Below, piece by piece: positions 32,055 through 40,325 of a stretch of 64,000 nt of DNA. The notes under the pieces are model-generated. The model worked only from the letters and a program-made list of their open reading frames with translations, was not told the DNA's origin and searched no databases. Source of the DNA: Fibrobacter sp. UWB10. Lineage in GTDB: Bacteria > Fibrobacterota > Fibrobacteria > Fibrobacterales > Fibrobacteraceae. Every line of letters begins with the position of its first letter. Within the stretch, counting starts at the first letter, position 1. The position numbers and the translations under genes are program-made. Where the stretch lies: contig NZ_FXUE01000003.1 of NCBI RefSeq assembly GCF_900182935.1, forward strand, positions 1-64,000. The letters are read 5' to 3'.

Positions 32055-33327
32055 GGAATTGAATATCAAGAATGTCGTTTTCAAGAATGCGAAAGTCTGG
32101 AATGGCGACAACTTTGAAAACCGCGATGAATTTGCCGTTGTTCAGGGAAAAGATTTAGCTACTGAAGAATTTGACTGTAACGGTGCTCTGGTGATGCCTG
32201 CCTTGTTTGGCTTGGGCGTTGACTTTATGGAACCGCTGCGCGATGACGTCTACACGTTTGCTGATGGCCTCGATGCCTTGCACCGTGGTGGCTTTAGCGG
32301 CGCGTTGTACGAAAGTGCTGCCAATCCGATTGACGATGCTGACAAACTTTCGGCAATGAAGTTCCGCGTGAATTCGCCTGATTTGGAATACAACTTTGCT
32401 AACCGTTTCGACATCAAGTTCCTGGGCGCTTACAGCAAGGGCTTTGGTTCCGATAGTCTCGCCGAAATGATGGAACTTGCCGAAGACGATTCCGTTGCAG
32501 GCTTTGGCGATGGCGGCGAAGCAATTCCGTCGACTCGCTTTATTCGCCTTGCCATGGAATACGGCAAAATGACGGGCAAGCGTTTCTTCTTCCAGCCCAT
32601 GGACAAGTCGTTGCGCAAGCATGGCTGCGTTCACGAAGGTGCTTATTCCGACATGCTCGGCATGAAGGGAATCCCGCGTATTGCAGAAACCATTGCTGCC
32701 CATACGGTGCTTGAAATGGCTCGTTTCTTGCAGGTGCCTGTGCACTTTAAGCAGGTGACTTGCGGCGAAACGCTTGACCTTGTACGCGATGCCCGCAAGA
32801 AGGGTATCGATGTCACTTGCGATGTAGGCTTGTACCATTTGCTTCTGGATGATTCTTGCCTGGAAACTCTGGATTCCGCTTACCATATTCTGCCTCCGAT
32901 TCGTTCGGCCGCAGACCGCGAAGCTCTGTGGAAGGGAATTGAAGACGGTACGGTGAATGCAATCAGCATGAACCATACACCGGTGCTTGGGCAAGATACC
33001 GAAGTGAACTTTGAAGATTCTGTGCCGGGTGCACTCTCTCTTGAAATTGCTCTCCCTGCAATTTGGAATGATCTGAGTTCCAGAGTGGGAAATGCTCGTG
33101 CAATTGAACTGTTGTCGGATGCTCCGGCAAAGCTCGTTGGCGCAAAGTCTGCTTTTGATAAGAACTCCAAGAAAATGTCTGACTTGGTCGTTCTCGACCC
33201 GAACAAGACGCATGTGGTTACCAAGAAGGACTTTGCCGGACACGTGAGCAATTCTCCGTTGCTTGGCAAGACTCTTCAGTCTTCGATTCTTGGAACGTTC
33301 ATAAGCGGTGCATTGACCAAGTTCTAG
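32041..33327 (+). CDS. Dihydroorotase homologue lacking metal ligands (PyrX/PyrC'-type)
   Basis: ATG 32041 (428 residues) has GGAGG upstream. The sequence follows the dihydroorotase fold, but the active site is lost. The H-x-H strand, normally D-x-H-x-H-x-R-x-P, reads ALFGLGVDFMEPL, with both His replaced. The barrel-His region reads HFKQVTCGETLD and VTCDVGLYHLLLDD, and the usual D-H-A-P-H motif reads SMNHTPVLGQ with Asn for the catalytic Asp. In Pseudomonas a similar inactive PyrC' is an assembly partner of PyrB, and that role fits its position 14 bp inside the pyrB 3' end. A true pyrC should exist elsewhere in the genome. Confidence 0.85.
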   Translation: MKMHKELNIKNVVFKNAKVWNGDNFENRDEFAVVQGKDLATEEFDCNGALVMPALFGLGVDFMEPLRDDVYTFADGLDALHRGGFSGALYESAANPIDDADKLSAMKFRVNSPDLEYNFANRFDIKFLGAYSKGFGSDSLAEMMELAEDDSVAGFGDGGEAIPSTRFIRLAMEYGKMTGKRFFFQPMDKSLRKHGCVHEGAYSDMLGMKGIPRIAETIAAHTVLEMARFLQVPVHFKQVTCGETLDLVRDARKKGIDVTCDVGLYHLLLDDSCLETLDSAYHILPPIRSAADREALWKGIEDGTVNAISMNHTPVLGQDTEVNFEDSVPGALSLEIALPAIWNDLSSRVGNARAIELLSDAPAKLVGAKSAFDKNSKKMSDLVVLDPNKTHVVTKKDFAGHVSNSPLLGKTLQSSILGTFISGALTKF

Positions 33328-33336
33328 GGTCCTTAG

Positions 33337-34422
33337 ATGCTCGACCTTCTTAAAGGAATATCCGAATGGCTATCTGATTGGCTGCCTTTTTGGCCGTCCA
33401 AATTCCCGCCCGAACCGATTTATTTGGTTGGGATTGTGGGGTTCATTTGTTTATTCCTTGCTCTGATTGTGTTACTTCAAATTCGTCGTATCAACCAACG
33501 TCGTGATACAGAAGAAATGTTTGGCACTCAGGTCTTTGACGTGAAGGTTGCTGCGTTTGGTTTTTCGGACAAAGAAAAAAGAACTTTGGACAAAATAATC
33601 AGAATGTCATCCTTTGAAAACAAGGATGCCATTTTGAATTCGTCAGGGCTTTTCGAACAGGCTGTTTCAACGTTCTACGATGTTCGCAATGTGTTCGATG
33701 TTCGCGATGAAACCACTGAAGCTGTAGAGCGCTTGCGCAACAAGATGAACTTTACAGCGTCTAATCCTTTGTCTGAAATTTATTCGACCAGACAATTTAA
33801 TGTGGGTGACCGAATTGACATGCTCCCGGAAAACGGGACCTTGATCAAGAGGTCCGAGATAATTTGGCGTACCGAAAAGGAATGGGCAATCTCTTACGAT
33901 GGTAGTGACGGCCCGGCCAAGTCCTTTGTCGGACGAGACCTCCGCATCCGTTGGACTCGCCCGGACGATGCTATTTATTCGACGACACTTTCTATCCGCC
34001 GTTTAGACGATTCTGCAAATTTTGTTTTACATCATTCTTCAAGCTTGGACAAACGTCAGCTACGTCGCTGGGTTCGTGAACAGGTAGTTTTCCCGGTTAT
34101 CGCTGTTTTTGAAAATGGGGATACCTTGGGTGGTACTTTGCTGGACCTTTCTGCTGGCGGTATCATGATTGGGCTGCCTAAGGAGTGCTATCCTGGGCAG
34201 CACATGCGTATCCAGTTTGAGCTCCCGAGCTTCGGTGACGAAGACGTTGAAATTGAGATTTTGCGCAATTTGGGGCAGAAAAACAAGGATTTCCCCAACT
34301 ACTATTGCCTTACAGCATCTTTCCGTGGAAAGTTCGGTTGGACCCAGGAAAGGGTGCTTCAGTACCTGTTTGAGCTAGGTAAGTCGAAAAAACAGGCAAA
34401 AAAGTGGGTCAAACAGGCCTAA
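33337..34422 (+). CDS. Membrane-anchored PilZ cyclic-di-GMP receptor
   Basis: The 361-residue protein has one N-terminal membrane helix (residues ~28-48, IYLVGIVGFICLFLALIVLL), then a cytosolic region of ~90 residues and a YcgR-like N-domain (FNVGDRIDMLPENGTLIKRSEI). At ~240-350 lies a PilZ domain with RRWVREQVVFPV (the Arg-rich loop) and LLDLSAGGIMIGLP (D-x-S-x-x-G). Both cyclic-di-GMP-binding motifs are intact. It lies 10 bp after pyrX and ~100 bp before the pilM operon promoter, so it is probably co-transcribed from the pyr side while functioning with the pilus. Confidence 0.87.
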   Translation: MLDLLKGISEWLSDWLPFWPSKFPPEPIYLVGIVGFICLFLALIVLLQIRRINQRRDTEEMFGTQVFDVKVAAFGFSDKEKRTLDKIIRMSSFENKDAILNSSGLFEQAVSTFYDVRNVFDVRDETTEAVERLRNKMNFTASNPLSEIYSTRQFNVGDRIDMLPENGTLIKRSEIIWRTEKEWAISYDGSDGPAKSFVGRDLRIRWTRPDDAIYSTTLSIRRLDDSANFVLHHSSSLDKRQLRRWVREQVVFPVIAVFENGDTLGGTLLDLSAGGIMIGLPKECYPGQHMRIQFELPSFGDEDVEIEILRNLGQKNKDFPNYYCLTASFRGKFGWTQERVLQYLFELGKSKKQAKKWVKQA

Positions 34423-34458
34423 GTAGTTCATTTTCAATGACTTAGATTGATTTTTCTC

Positions 34459-34487
34459 TTGACATTCTCCTTTTATAAAGGTAGAAT
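34459..34487 (+). promoter_or_regulatory. Near-consensus promoter of the pilMNOPQ operon
   Basis: TTGACA (34459-34464), a 17-bp spacer and TAGAAT (34482-34487) match the housekeeping sigma consensus in 11 of 12 positions. It lies 34 bp before the pilM TTG start. Confidence 0.8.
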
Positions 34488-34520
34488 TAGTAAGGAAATG
34501 TTTTACAATCGGAGTTAACT

Positions 34521-35666
34521 TTGGCTTTAGGATTGATTTCTAAAATCCGTGGCTTGCGGGAGACTGTTGGTATTGATGTTGGTCATTACAGCATCAAGTA
34601 CGTGAAGGTCTTGCATGGCGCGAGCGGAAACAAGATTGTTATGGACGCCGACTTTGAACGCGTACCGGACGGATGCATCGTAAACGGTGAAATCCAGGTG
34701 CGTGAAGGGGATGCCCCGACCGATCAGGACGGCAAACGCGAAAAAGATGGTGCCGAACTGCTCGCCGAAGCAATGGCGAAGCTTCTGATTCGTCACCCGA
34801 TCGACGATTCCTGCGATATTGTCGCCTCGGTAAACTGTGGAGCTGGCGCCGGTGGTGTGCTGGTGGACCGAGTCTCTGTCAAAGTTCCGAAAAACGGTAA
34901 CGAAGCCGCTATTATTCTTCAGACCGCCCAGTCCCGTCCTCCCTTCGATGACCAGGATAACGTGATTGACTACGAAGTCTATTCTCGCGAAGGTGACGAC
35001 GTTAAAGTGAACGTGGTGGCCGCAAAGAGCGCGCTTTTGGACTCTTGGGCTCAGTTCTTCAATCGCCGTGGGCTCAAACTGTCGGCGCTGGATGTCGATA
35101 TTTTTGGTATGCTGAATGCATACATTGCAACAGTCGAAGACTCCGAAAAAGACAAGACCGTCGCAATCTTCAATATCGGTGAAAAGAAGATGAGTGTTGC
35201 CTTCGTGCAGGACGGCCAGTTCCATTCTATGCGTGCTATGGCCGGTGGTTCCTTGGATATGGTTATCAGTAAGACCTGCATGAACTTAGGTGTTGATTCA
35301 GAAAAATGTCACGAAATTTTAAGTAAGGGCGATCTGTCTGTGGTGGACGGGTTTTCTGAAGCAGAAGTTGAAGCTGCGCTCCGACTGGCATACGAGGACC
35401 TGATGGCGCAGATCGACATCGGTATCCGCTACTTCTCGTCTTCGGAAGATTCTAAACCGCTCGACAAAATCTTGTTGGGTGGAGGTGGAGCCGCCGCCCC
35501 TGGTCTGAAGGAATTCATCGCGGAACATTCCGGTATTGAAACTGATACGGTGAACCCGTTCAGGCTCGTGCCTTGTGATTCCAAGGTGTTTGGCGAAAGC
35601 GGGCTTTCTATTGCCTTGTCTAATATTTACGCCCCTGCGTTGGGCTTGGCGATGAGGAAATTCTAA
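34521..35666 (+). CDS. pilM: Type IV pilus inner-membrane platform protein PilM
   Basis: The start is TTG 34521 with GGAG at 34511-34514; the product has 381 residues. It has the actin-like ATPase fold: ETVGIDVGHYSIKYVKV (phosphate-1 loop), VAIFNIGEKKMSVAFVQDG (phosphate-2) and KILLGGGGAAAPGLKEFI (adenosine motif). PilM is cytoplasmic and binds the N-terminal tail of PilN, linking the pilus motor to the PilNOP ring. It is the first gene of an operon whose stops and starts touch (TAATG with pilN). It is slightly longer than E. coli/Pseudomonas PilM (~354), from an insertion around residues 50-75. Confidence 0.92.
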   Translation: MALGLISKIRGLRETVGIDVGHYSIKYVKVLHGASGNKIVMDADFERVPDGCIVNGEIQVREGDAPTDQDGKREKDGAELLAEAMAKLLIRHPIDDSCDIVASVNCGAGAGGVLVDRVSVKVPKNGNEAAIILQTAQSRPPFDDQDNVIDYEVYSREGDDVKVNVVAAKSALLDSWAQFFNRRGLKLSALDVDIFGMLNAYIATVEDSEKDKTVAIFNIGEKKMSVAFVQDGQFHSMRAMAGGSLDMVISKTCMNLGVDSEKCHEILSKGDLSVVDGFSEAEVEAALRLAYEDLMAQIDIGIRYFSSSEDSKPLDKILLGGGGAAAPGLKEFIAEHSGIETDTVNPFRLVPCDSKVFGESGLSIALSNIYAPALGLAMRKF

Positions 35667-36289
35667 TGGCGTCTACGAAAAAAGAATCCACAAGAAATGC
35701 CTTGGCCATTTCCATTAACCTGCTTCCTCCGGAATACCGCAAGAAGCAGAAAGACTTTACATGGATAACTGACCGTCGCATTATTTGGCCGACAGTTGGA
35801 CTGATTGTCGCAATTGTTGCCATTGTTATGCTGCAAGGTTATATCAGCGAAACCATTAGCGGCTTGAGCACCGAACTGACGCGTGTTCAAGAAGAAGTGG
35901 AACGCGAACGTCCGTTGCTTTCCAAGATCAGCGACTTGGAACAAAAGCAGGGCGTCATCAACACAAAGATCAATGCTCTCAAGTCGATTCAGGTGAGCAA
36001 GAAACGCTGGGTTATTTTGTTCGAAAACATCTCGTCTGTGCTTCCGCCCAACATGTGGCTCACAAGCATTAACCAGATGGGTGAATTCGATCTCGAAATG
36101 CGTGGTGTCACTTACGACTTTTCGGAAGTTGCCGAATACATGGTGAAACTCGAAAAGCAGGTGAGTGTCCAAACGGTTTCGCTGGTGACCATCTCGACCT
36201 CTAAACAGGACGGGAAAGAAGCCTATAGTTTCACCATCAAGATAGTCCTTAAACGGGACCTTGGTCTTGGGGAGGGTGATAATGGGTAA
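35666..36289 (+). CDS. pilN: Type IV pilus alignment protein PilN
   Basis: The 207-residue protein starts at ATG 35666, overlapping the pilM stop by one base. The short cytoplasmic N-terminus carries ISINLLPPEYRKK, the conserved INLLP motif that binds PilM. One membrane helix (WPTVGLIVAIVAIVMLQGY) follows, then a periplasmic coiled coil (LTRVQEEVERERPLLSKISDLEQ) and a ferredoxin-like domain (VTYDFSEVAEYMVKLEKQ). It pairs with PilO to form the inner-membrane alignment ring. Confidence 0.92.
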   Translation: MASTKKESTRNALAISINLLPPEYRKKQKDFTWITDRRIIWPTVGLIVAIVAIVMLQGYISETISGLSTELTRVQEEVERERPLLSKISDLEQKQGVINTKINALKSIQVSKKRWVILFENISSVLPPNMWLTSINQMGEFDLEMRGVTYDFSEVAEYMVKLEKQVSVQTVSLVTISTSKQDGKEAYSFTIKIVLKRDLGLGEGDNG

Positions 36290-36881
36290 GATAGATCTTA
36301 AAGACAAACGAAACGTCTATGCCATCGTCATTTGCCTTTTGATGATGGTAGCCGCACATCTAGTATATAACTATATGTGGGATCCGTTTACGTATCAGCG
36401 CGAAGCATTGGAACGTGATCTCCAGTCGGCTCAGGCTGAATTGGATAAGATTAACGCCAAGAAGCATCGTGTGGCTGAACTCGAAATGCAGCTTGTTCAA
36501 GCAGAGAAGGACTTTGAAAAGCTGAAGGAAATGTTCCCTGAAGAAGAAAAGGTTCCGCTGCGTTTGCAAGACCTTTATGCTGTGATTCGCAGCTCCATGG
36601 TTCAGATCCAGAAGTTCAACCCCGAAGGTCGTGCCGAAAAGGAACACTACGTCGAAAACCGTTATTCGATTGCGGTTAATTCGGGTTACCACATGTTGGG
36701 CTACCTGTTTGCAGAAATTGCAAACTTCAATTACCCGACGGCAATTACGAACCTTCGCTTGAACCGTTATTCGGGCATCAAGGCCGAAGTTGAAAAGTCT
36801 GAAACTCACGGTTGGACTCCGATTACTATGTCGGTGACGTTCAACCTGACGACATACACATCGAAAAAGGTAGGCAAATGA
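36282..36881 (+). CDS. pilO: Type IV pilus alignment protein PilO
   Basis: ATG 36282 has GGAGGG nine bases upstream and overlaps the pilN stop; the product has 199 residues. It has a short cytoplasmic tail, one membrane helix (VYAIVICLLMMVAAHLVYNY), a coiled coil (EALERDLQSAQAELDKINAKKHRVAELE) and a ferredoxin-like periplasmic domain (LQDLYAVIRSSMVQIQKF, YHMLGYLFAEIANF). This is the PilO pattern. It makes heterodimers with PilN and contacts the PilP-like fusion protein encoded next, whose start overlaps its stop (ATGA). Confidence 0.9.
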   Translation: MGKIDLKDKRNVYAIVICLLMMVAAHLVYNYMWDPFTYQREALERDLQSAQAELDKINAKKHRVAELEMQLVQAEKDFEKLKEMFPEEEKVPLRLQDLYAVIRSSMVQIQKFNPEGRAEKEHYVENRYSIAVNSGYHMLGYLFAEIANFNYPTAITNLRLNRYSGIKAEVEKSETHGWTPITMSVTFNLTTYTSKKVGK

Positions 36882-38716
36882 TGAAAATGAAAATTCTTCT
36901 TTTGTTGCTTGCCTTTACCGCATTTGCTAGTGCCGCCCAGATTAAGGATGTGCGTTTCGATTGCAATGCAAAGGGTTGCCAAGTGGTGTTCGCCTTTGCT
37001 TCTTCGCAGAACTTGCCGACATTCTTCCAGAAGTACGATGCGTCTTCTAAGAAGTTGACGGTTGGTTTCTCAGAAACGTCGTTCGCTCTTGGCGAAGGCA
37101 ATTACGATGTCGATGCGAATTCCAAGTTTGTGAAGTCCATGAGAGTTTACAAGGATGCATACAAGGGTGTGCCGTTCTTGAAAATTGAAATGGATGTGGG
37201 CGCCTCGATTAATTCTGACAAGAATGAAATCGCCTTGGACAAGTCCAACTTCTTGATTAAGCTCAAGAGCAAGGGCGGAAAGTCCTGGACGCTTTCGAAG
37301 CTTTTTGCAGACCGCAAGAAGGCTGCTGATAAGCTTGACAAGAAGGCCGCTGCCAAGGCTGCTCTTGAAGAGAAAAAGGCTGCCCAGAGGGCTGCTCTCG
37401 AAGAAAAGAAGCGCTTGGCCGAAGAAAAGAAGGCTGCTCAAAGACAGGCTCTTGAAGATAAGAAACGCTTAGCTGAAGAGAAGAAGGCCGCACAGAAGGC
37501 TGCTCTCGAAGAAAAGAAGCGTCTTGCCGAAGAAAAGAAGGCTGCAGAAAAGGCTGCCAAGGAACAGGCAAAGCTCTTTGCTGAACAGCAGAAGCAAATT
37601 GATAAGGCTGTTGCCGAAGGCGGTGTGATTTCTGCTCTGCTTCCGAAGCTTAAGGAAATGACGGTCCTCATTGGTTCTGGCATGGAACAGTTCCGTCTGG
37701 TTGCCGAAGAACCGATTGAAATCCGCAATGTGTCTACCATCGACAAGAACAATACGATTACGATTGGTCTTGCCGGCCCGCAGAAGTCGCCGGTGTTTAG
37801 AATTGGTGCCGGTTCTTTGGTCAAGTCTGTGACTTGGGGCGCTAACGGCCTTAAGGTTCAGCTGAAGGGTTCTATCCAGCCGGTCATCTTGGTGCAGGAC
37901 GGCGCATTCGTTATGCAGATTGCTGAAAAGGGCCTCAACAGAGATGGCTTTATGTTCTGGTCTGCACAGCCCAAGGGCATCTTCATTCGCGACTGGATGA
38001 AGGCTGTCGACGAAAAGCCGAACTTCGATGTCTTTGTCAAGAATCTTGATAAGGGCAGCAAGAAGATTATTTCTGGTTCCCAGACCTTCCACCTGCGCCC
38101 TGTCGTTCGCGAACTGATTGTGGTTGCCGACGAAACAGAATTCTATGCTGCTCCGAATGAAAATTCTCAGGTGATGCAGCGTCTTGTATTTGGCGACCGT
38201 TTGGTGAGCCTCGATATGAAGGGCTTGTATCGCAAGGTGCAGTATGGCAACAAGGTCGGTTATGTGGACCGCCGCGCTGTTGGATTCTTTGACGAACTTT
38301 CTTCTGTGCAAGAAGAACGCCTGAAACAGGTCGATAAGGATCGTGGCACAAATAATCTTTCGGCTAATTCGGCGATGATCGGAAGCCAGCTTGACGGTCT
38401 TTACGAAGATCGCGTTACCTATAGTTCCTTTGGCCGTCGCGACCCGTTTGTCGAAGTGGACGGCCTAGTCGAAGATGGTATCAATATCGACCAGGTTGAA
38501 CTGGTGGGTATCATTTGGGAATCGGATGTGCCGGTAGCCATTCTTGTTGAATCCAAGAATCCGTCTATTTCGTACACCGTCAAAGAAGGCGACAAGATTC
38601 TCAACGGTAAAGTACTTAAAATCACACAAACTGACGTTCTCTTCCTGATCCAGGAATTCGGGGTGAGCCGTCGCTACTCCATGGGTCTTCCCGATAAACT
38701 TGGGGGTCAAAAGTGA
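36878..38716 (+). CDS. Multi-domain pilus protein: AMIN-like, charged helix, SH3-like, PilP-like
   Basis: ATG 36878 gives 612 residues, against ~170-180 for a normal PilP. A signal peptide (MMKMKILLLLLAFTAFASAA) is followed by an AMIN-like beta domain (~20-135, AQIKDVRFDCNAKGCQVVFAF; LKIEMDVGA). A long charged helix (~145-245) contains three 18-residue repeats. Next are a beta-rich region (~260-405), an SH3-like domain (~413-470, TEFYAAPNENSQVMQRLVFG; GLYRKVQYGNKVGYVDRRAV) and a C-terminal PilP-like domain (~515-606, FGRRDPFVEV; VELVGIIWE; YTVKEGDKI). PilP joins the PilNO ring to the secretin. No lipobox Cys is present, unlike normal PilP. It overlaps pilQ by 4 bp. Confidence 0.82.
   Translation: MMKMKILLLLLAFTAFASAAQIKDVRFDCNAKGCQVVFAFASSQNLPTFFQKYDASSKKLTVGFSETSFALGEGNYDVDANSKFVKSMRVYKDAYKGVPFLKIEMDVGASINSDKNEIALDKSNFLIKLKSKGGKSWTLSKLFADRKKAADKLDKKAAAKAALEEKKAAQRAALEEKKRLAEEKKAAQRQALEDKKRLAEEKKAAQKAALEEKKRLAEEKKAAEKAAKEQAKLFAEQQKQIDKAVAEGGVISALLPKLKEMTVLIGSGMEQFRLVAEEPIEIRNVSTIDKNNTITIGLAGPQKSPVFRIGAGSLVKSVTWGANGLKVQLKGSIQPVILVQDGAFVMQIAEKGLNRDGFMFWSAQPKGIFIRDWMKAVDEKPNFDVFVKNLDKGSKKIISGSQTFHLRPVVRELIVVADETEFYAAPNENSQVMQRLVFGDRLVSLDMKGLYRKVQYGNKVGYVDRRAVGFFDELSSVQEERLKQVDKDRGTNNLSANSAMIGSQLDGLYEDRVTYSSFGRRDPFVEVDGLVEDGINIDQVELVGIIWESDVPVAILVESKNPSISYTVKEGDKILNGKVLKITQTDVLFLIQEFGVSRRYSMGLPDKLGGQK
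37391..37552 (+). repeat. Three 54-bp repeats encoding an 18-residue charged helix
   Basis: Units at 37391-37444, 37445-37498 and 37499-37552 encode (A/Q)ALE(E/D)KKRLAEEKKAA followed by two variable residues. Eighteen residues equal five helical turns. The alternating blocks of acidic and basic side chains are those of a single alpha-helix (ER/K) rod rather than a hydrophobic coiled coil. The DNA differs between units at synonymous sites, so the repeats are old. Confidence 0.85.
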
Positions 38717-40233
38717 AAAAGATGACAAAAATCCTTACTGTTCTTCTCTTGGTGGTGGGTCTCACTACTGCATGGAGCGCTCCTGCCGAAGGTTCGGTGC
38801 AAACCCCCAACAAGAAATTGTATGACTTCAGTTTCGTCGACATGAACTTCGAAGCCGTGTTTAGCTCGATCTCCGTGATTGCCGGTGTGGACATTATCCT
38901 TGCTCCCGAAGTCAAGGGTAAGACAAGCCTCAAGGTGACCAAGAAGACCTGGCAAGAAACGCTCGACATCGTTTGTAGCATGAACGACTTGACTTGGATC
39001 ATCGAAGACAAGTACATCTTGATCCAGCGCTCCGCAACTTATCAGGCAAAGCAGAAGAAGATTGCCGACGAAGAAGCCCAGGCTGAACAGAATGCACCGC
39101 TTGTCCGTAAGAACTTCCAGGTTCATCACGCCAAGGCCGAAGAATTGGTGAAAGTGCTTGAAAGCATGAAGTCTAACCGCGGCCGCATTACGACGGTGGA
39201 ACGCACGAACTCGATTATCGTGTACGATACCGACGGCAAGATCGAACAGATGGAAAAGGCTCTGACCGAACTTGACGTGGAAACGCTCCAGATTATGATT
39301 ACGGCAAAGCTTGTGGTCGTGAACAGCGAACGCGCTCGCGAACTCGGTGTGGACTGGACCGCAAGAATGGGTACGACTGCTCTGACTCCGGGTACGGTTA
39401 CGACTCCGCAGGGTAGCGGTGCAGGTGATTCCCGTACCAGTGCAGCCATTCATTCTCTGCCGAACGGCGGTGCTTCGCCGGCTGTGGGTTCTGCAACGAC
39501 TGCTATTACTGCTAGCCTGTTGGACAACAACTTGCAGATTGCTATTTCGAACATCATGGGTGACGCTTCTACTGAAGTGCTTGCTTCTCCGCAGGTTTCT
39601 ACGCTCGATAACACGGAAGCTCAGGTGTTCATGGGCGACAAGGTGTCTATCCGCGTGATTGACGATAGCGGCGAATCTTCGACTCAGCTCGTGGAAACCG
39701 GTATCAAGCTGACCGTGACTCCGCATGTTTCTGGCGACAACCGCATTTTGCTTGACCTGCATCCGGAAAACAACTCCTATGGCTATGATGAAAAGGGCCA
39801 GGTGGTGATCAGTACTCAGGAAGCCAAGACCAAGGTCGTGGTGGCTGATGGTGAAACGGTTGTTATCGGTGGCTTGACCCGTAACGAAAATACGGAAAGC
39901 GAATCCGGTATTCCGTTCCTCAAGGATATTCCGCTGCTGGGTAACCTCTTCAAGTACACCCGTAAGGCTGTTACCAAGCGTGACCTGATTATCTTCGTGA
40001 CTCCGCGAATCATTCGCAACTATGTGGGTTCTGTGGAGCTCTCTGAAGCTTCTGCCGATGTCAATGGAACTCCGACTGCAAAGAAGACTCAGACTTCTGC
40101 TGAACCGACGGACGGCGAAACTCCGATTGTGGAACCCAAGCCGAAGCAGGAACCTGCTCAGCAAAGATCTTCTGAACCGTCTGAAGCTCCGGCAGCCCCG
40201 GCTATCGAAGAAGATGAAGGCGGCTGGAATTAA
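38713..40233 (+). CDS. pilQ: Type IV pilus secretin PilQ, short form
   Basis: GTG 38713 overlaps the previous stop; the product has 506 residues. It has a signal peptide (MKKMTKILTVLLLVVGLTTAWSA), then a secretin/TonB short N-terminal domain (DFSFVDMNFEAVFSSISVIAG). Next come an N1 domain (VRKNFQVHHAKAEELVKVLES) and the secretin core with VLASPQVSTLDN, ETGIKLTVTPHV, VVIGGLTRNENTESESGIPFLKDIP and LLGNLFKY. The tail is Pro/Glu-rich. PilQ forms the outer-membrane pore. Normal PilQ begins with one or two AMIN domains; here none is present, while the preceding protein has one. A terminator follows. Confidence 0.94.
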   Translation: MKKMTKILTVLLLVVGLTTAWSAPAEGSVQTPNKKLYDFSFVDMNFEAVFSSISVIAGVDIILAPEVKGKTSLKVTKKTWQETLDIVCSMNDLTWIIEDKYILIQRSATYQAKQKKIADEEAQAEQNAPLVRKNFQVHHAKAEELVKVLESMKSNRGRITTVERTNSIIVYDTDGKIEQMEKALTELDVETLQIMITAKLVVVNSERARELGVDWTARMGTTALTPGTVTTPQGSGAGDSRTSAAIHSLPNGGASPAVGSATTAITASLLDNNLQIAISNIMGDASTEVLASPQVSTLDNTEAQVFMGDKVSIRVIDDSGESSTQLVETGIKLTVTPHVSGDNRILLDLHPENNSYGYDEKGQVVISTQEAKTKVVVADGETVVIGGLTRNENTESESGIPFLKDIPLLGNLFKYTRKAVTKRDLIIFVTPRIIRNYVGSVELSEASADVNGTPTAKKTQTSAEPTDGETPIVEPKPKQEPAQQRSSEPSEAPAAPAIEEDEGGWN

Positions 40234-40264
40234 TCTAGTTCACAGAGCTTAGAACTTAGAGCTT

Positions 40265-40300
40265 AGAAAAAAGCCTCGAACTTTGTTCGAGGCTTTCTAA
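40265..40300. terminator. Bidirectional terminator between pilQ and holA
   Basis: GCCTCGAA (40273-40280) and TTCGAGGC (40286-40293) flank CTTTG, with A-run and T-run sides. It is surrounded by short direct/inverted repeats of (A/C)TTAGAACTT / AAGTTCTA. Confidence 0.85.
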
Positions 40301-40325
40301 GTTCTACCAACTAAGTTCTAGCGAG

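Noticed and set aside
37391-37552. Lys/Glu/Ala repeats as a sign of a TolA-like protein
   Set aside because: The repeats resemble TolA, but the flanking AMIN-, SH3- and PilP-like parts and the place in the pil operon show a pilus protein.
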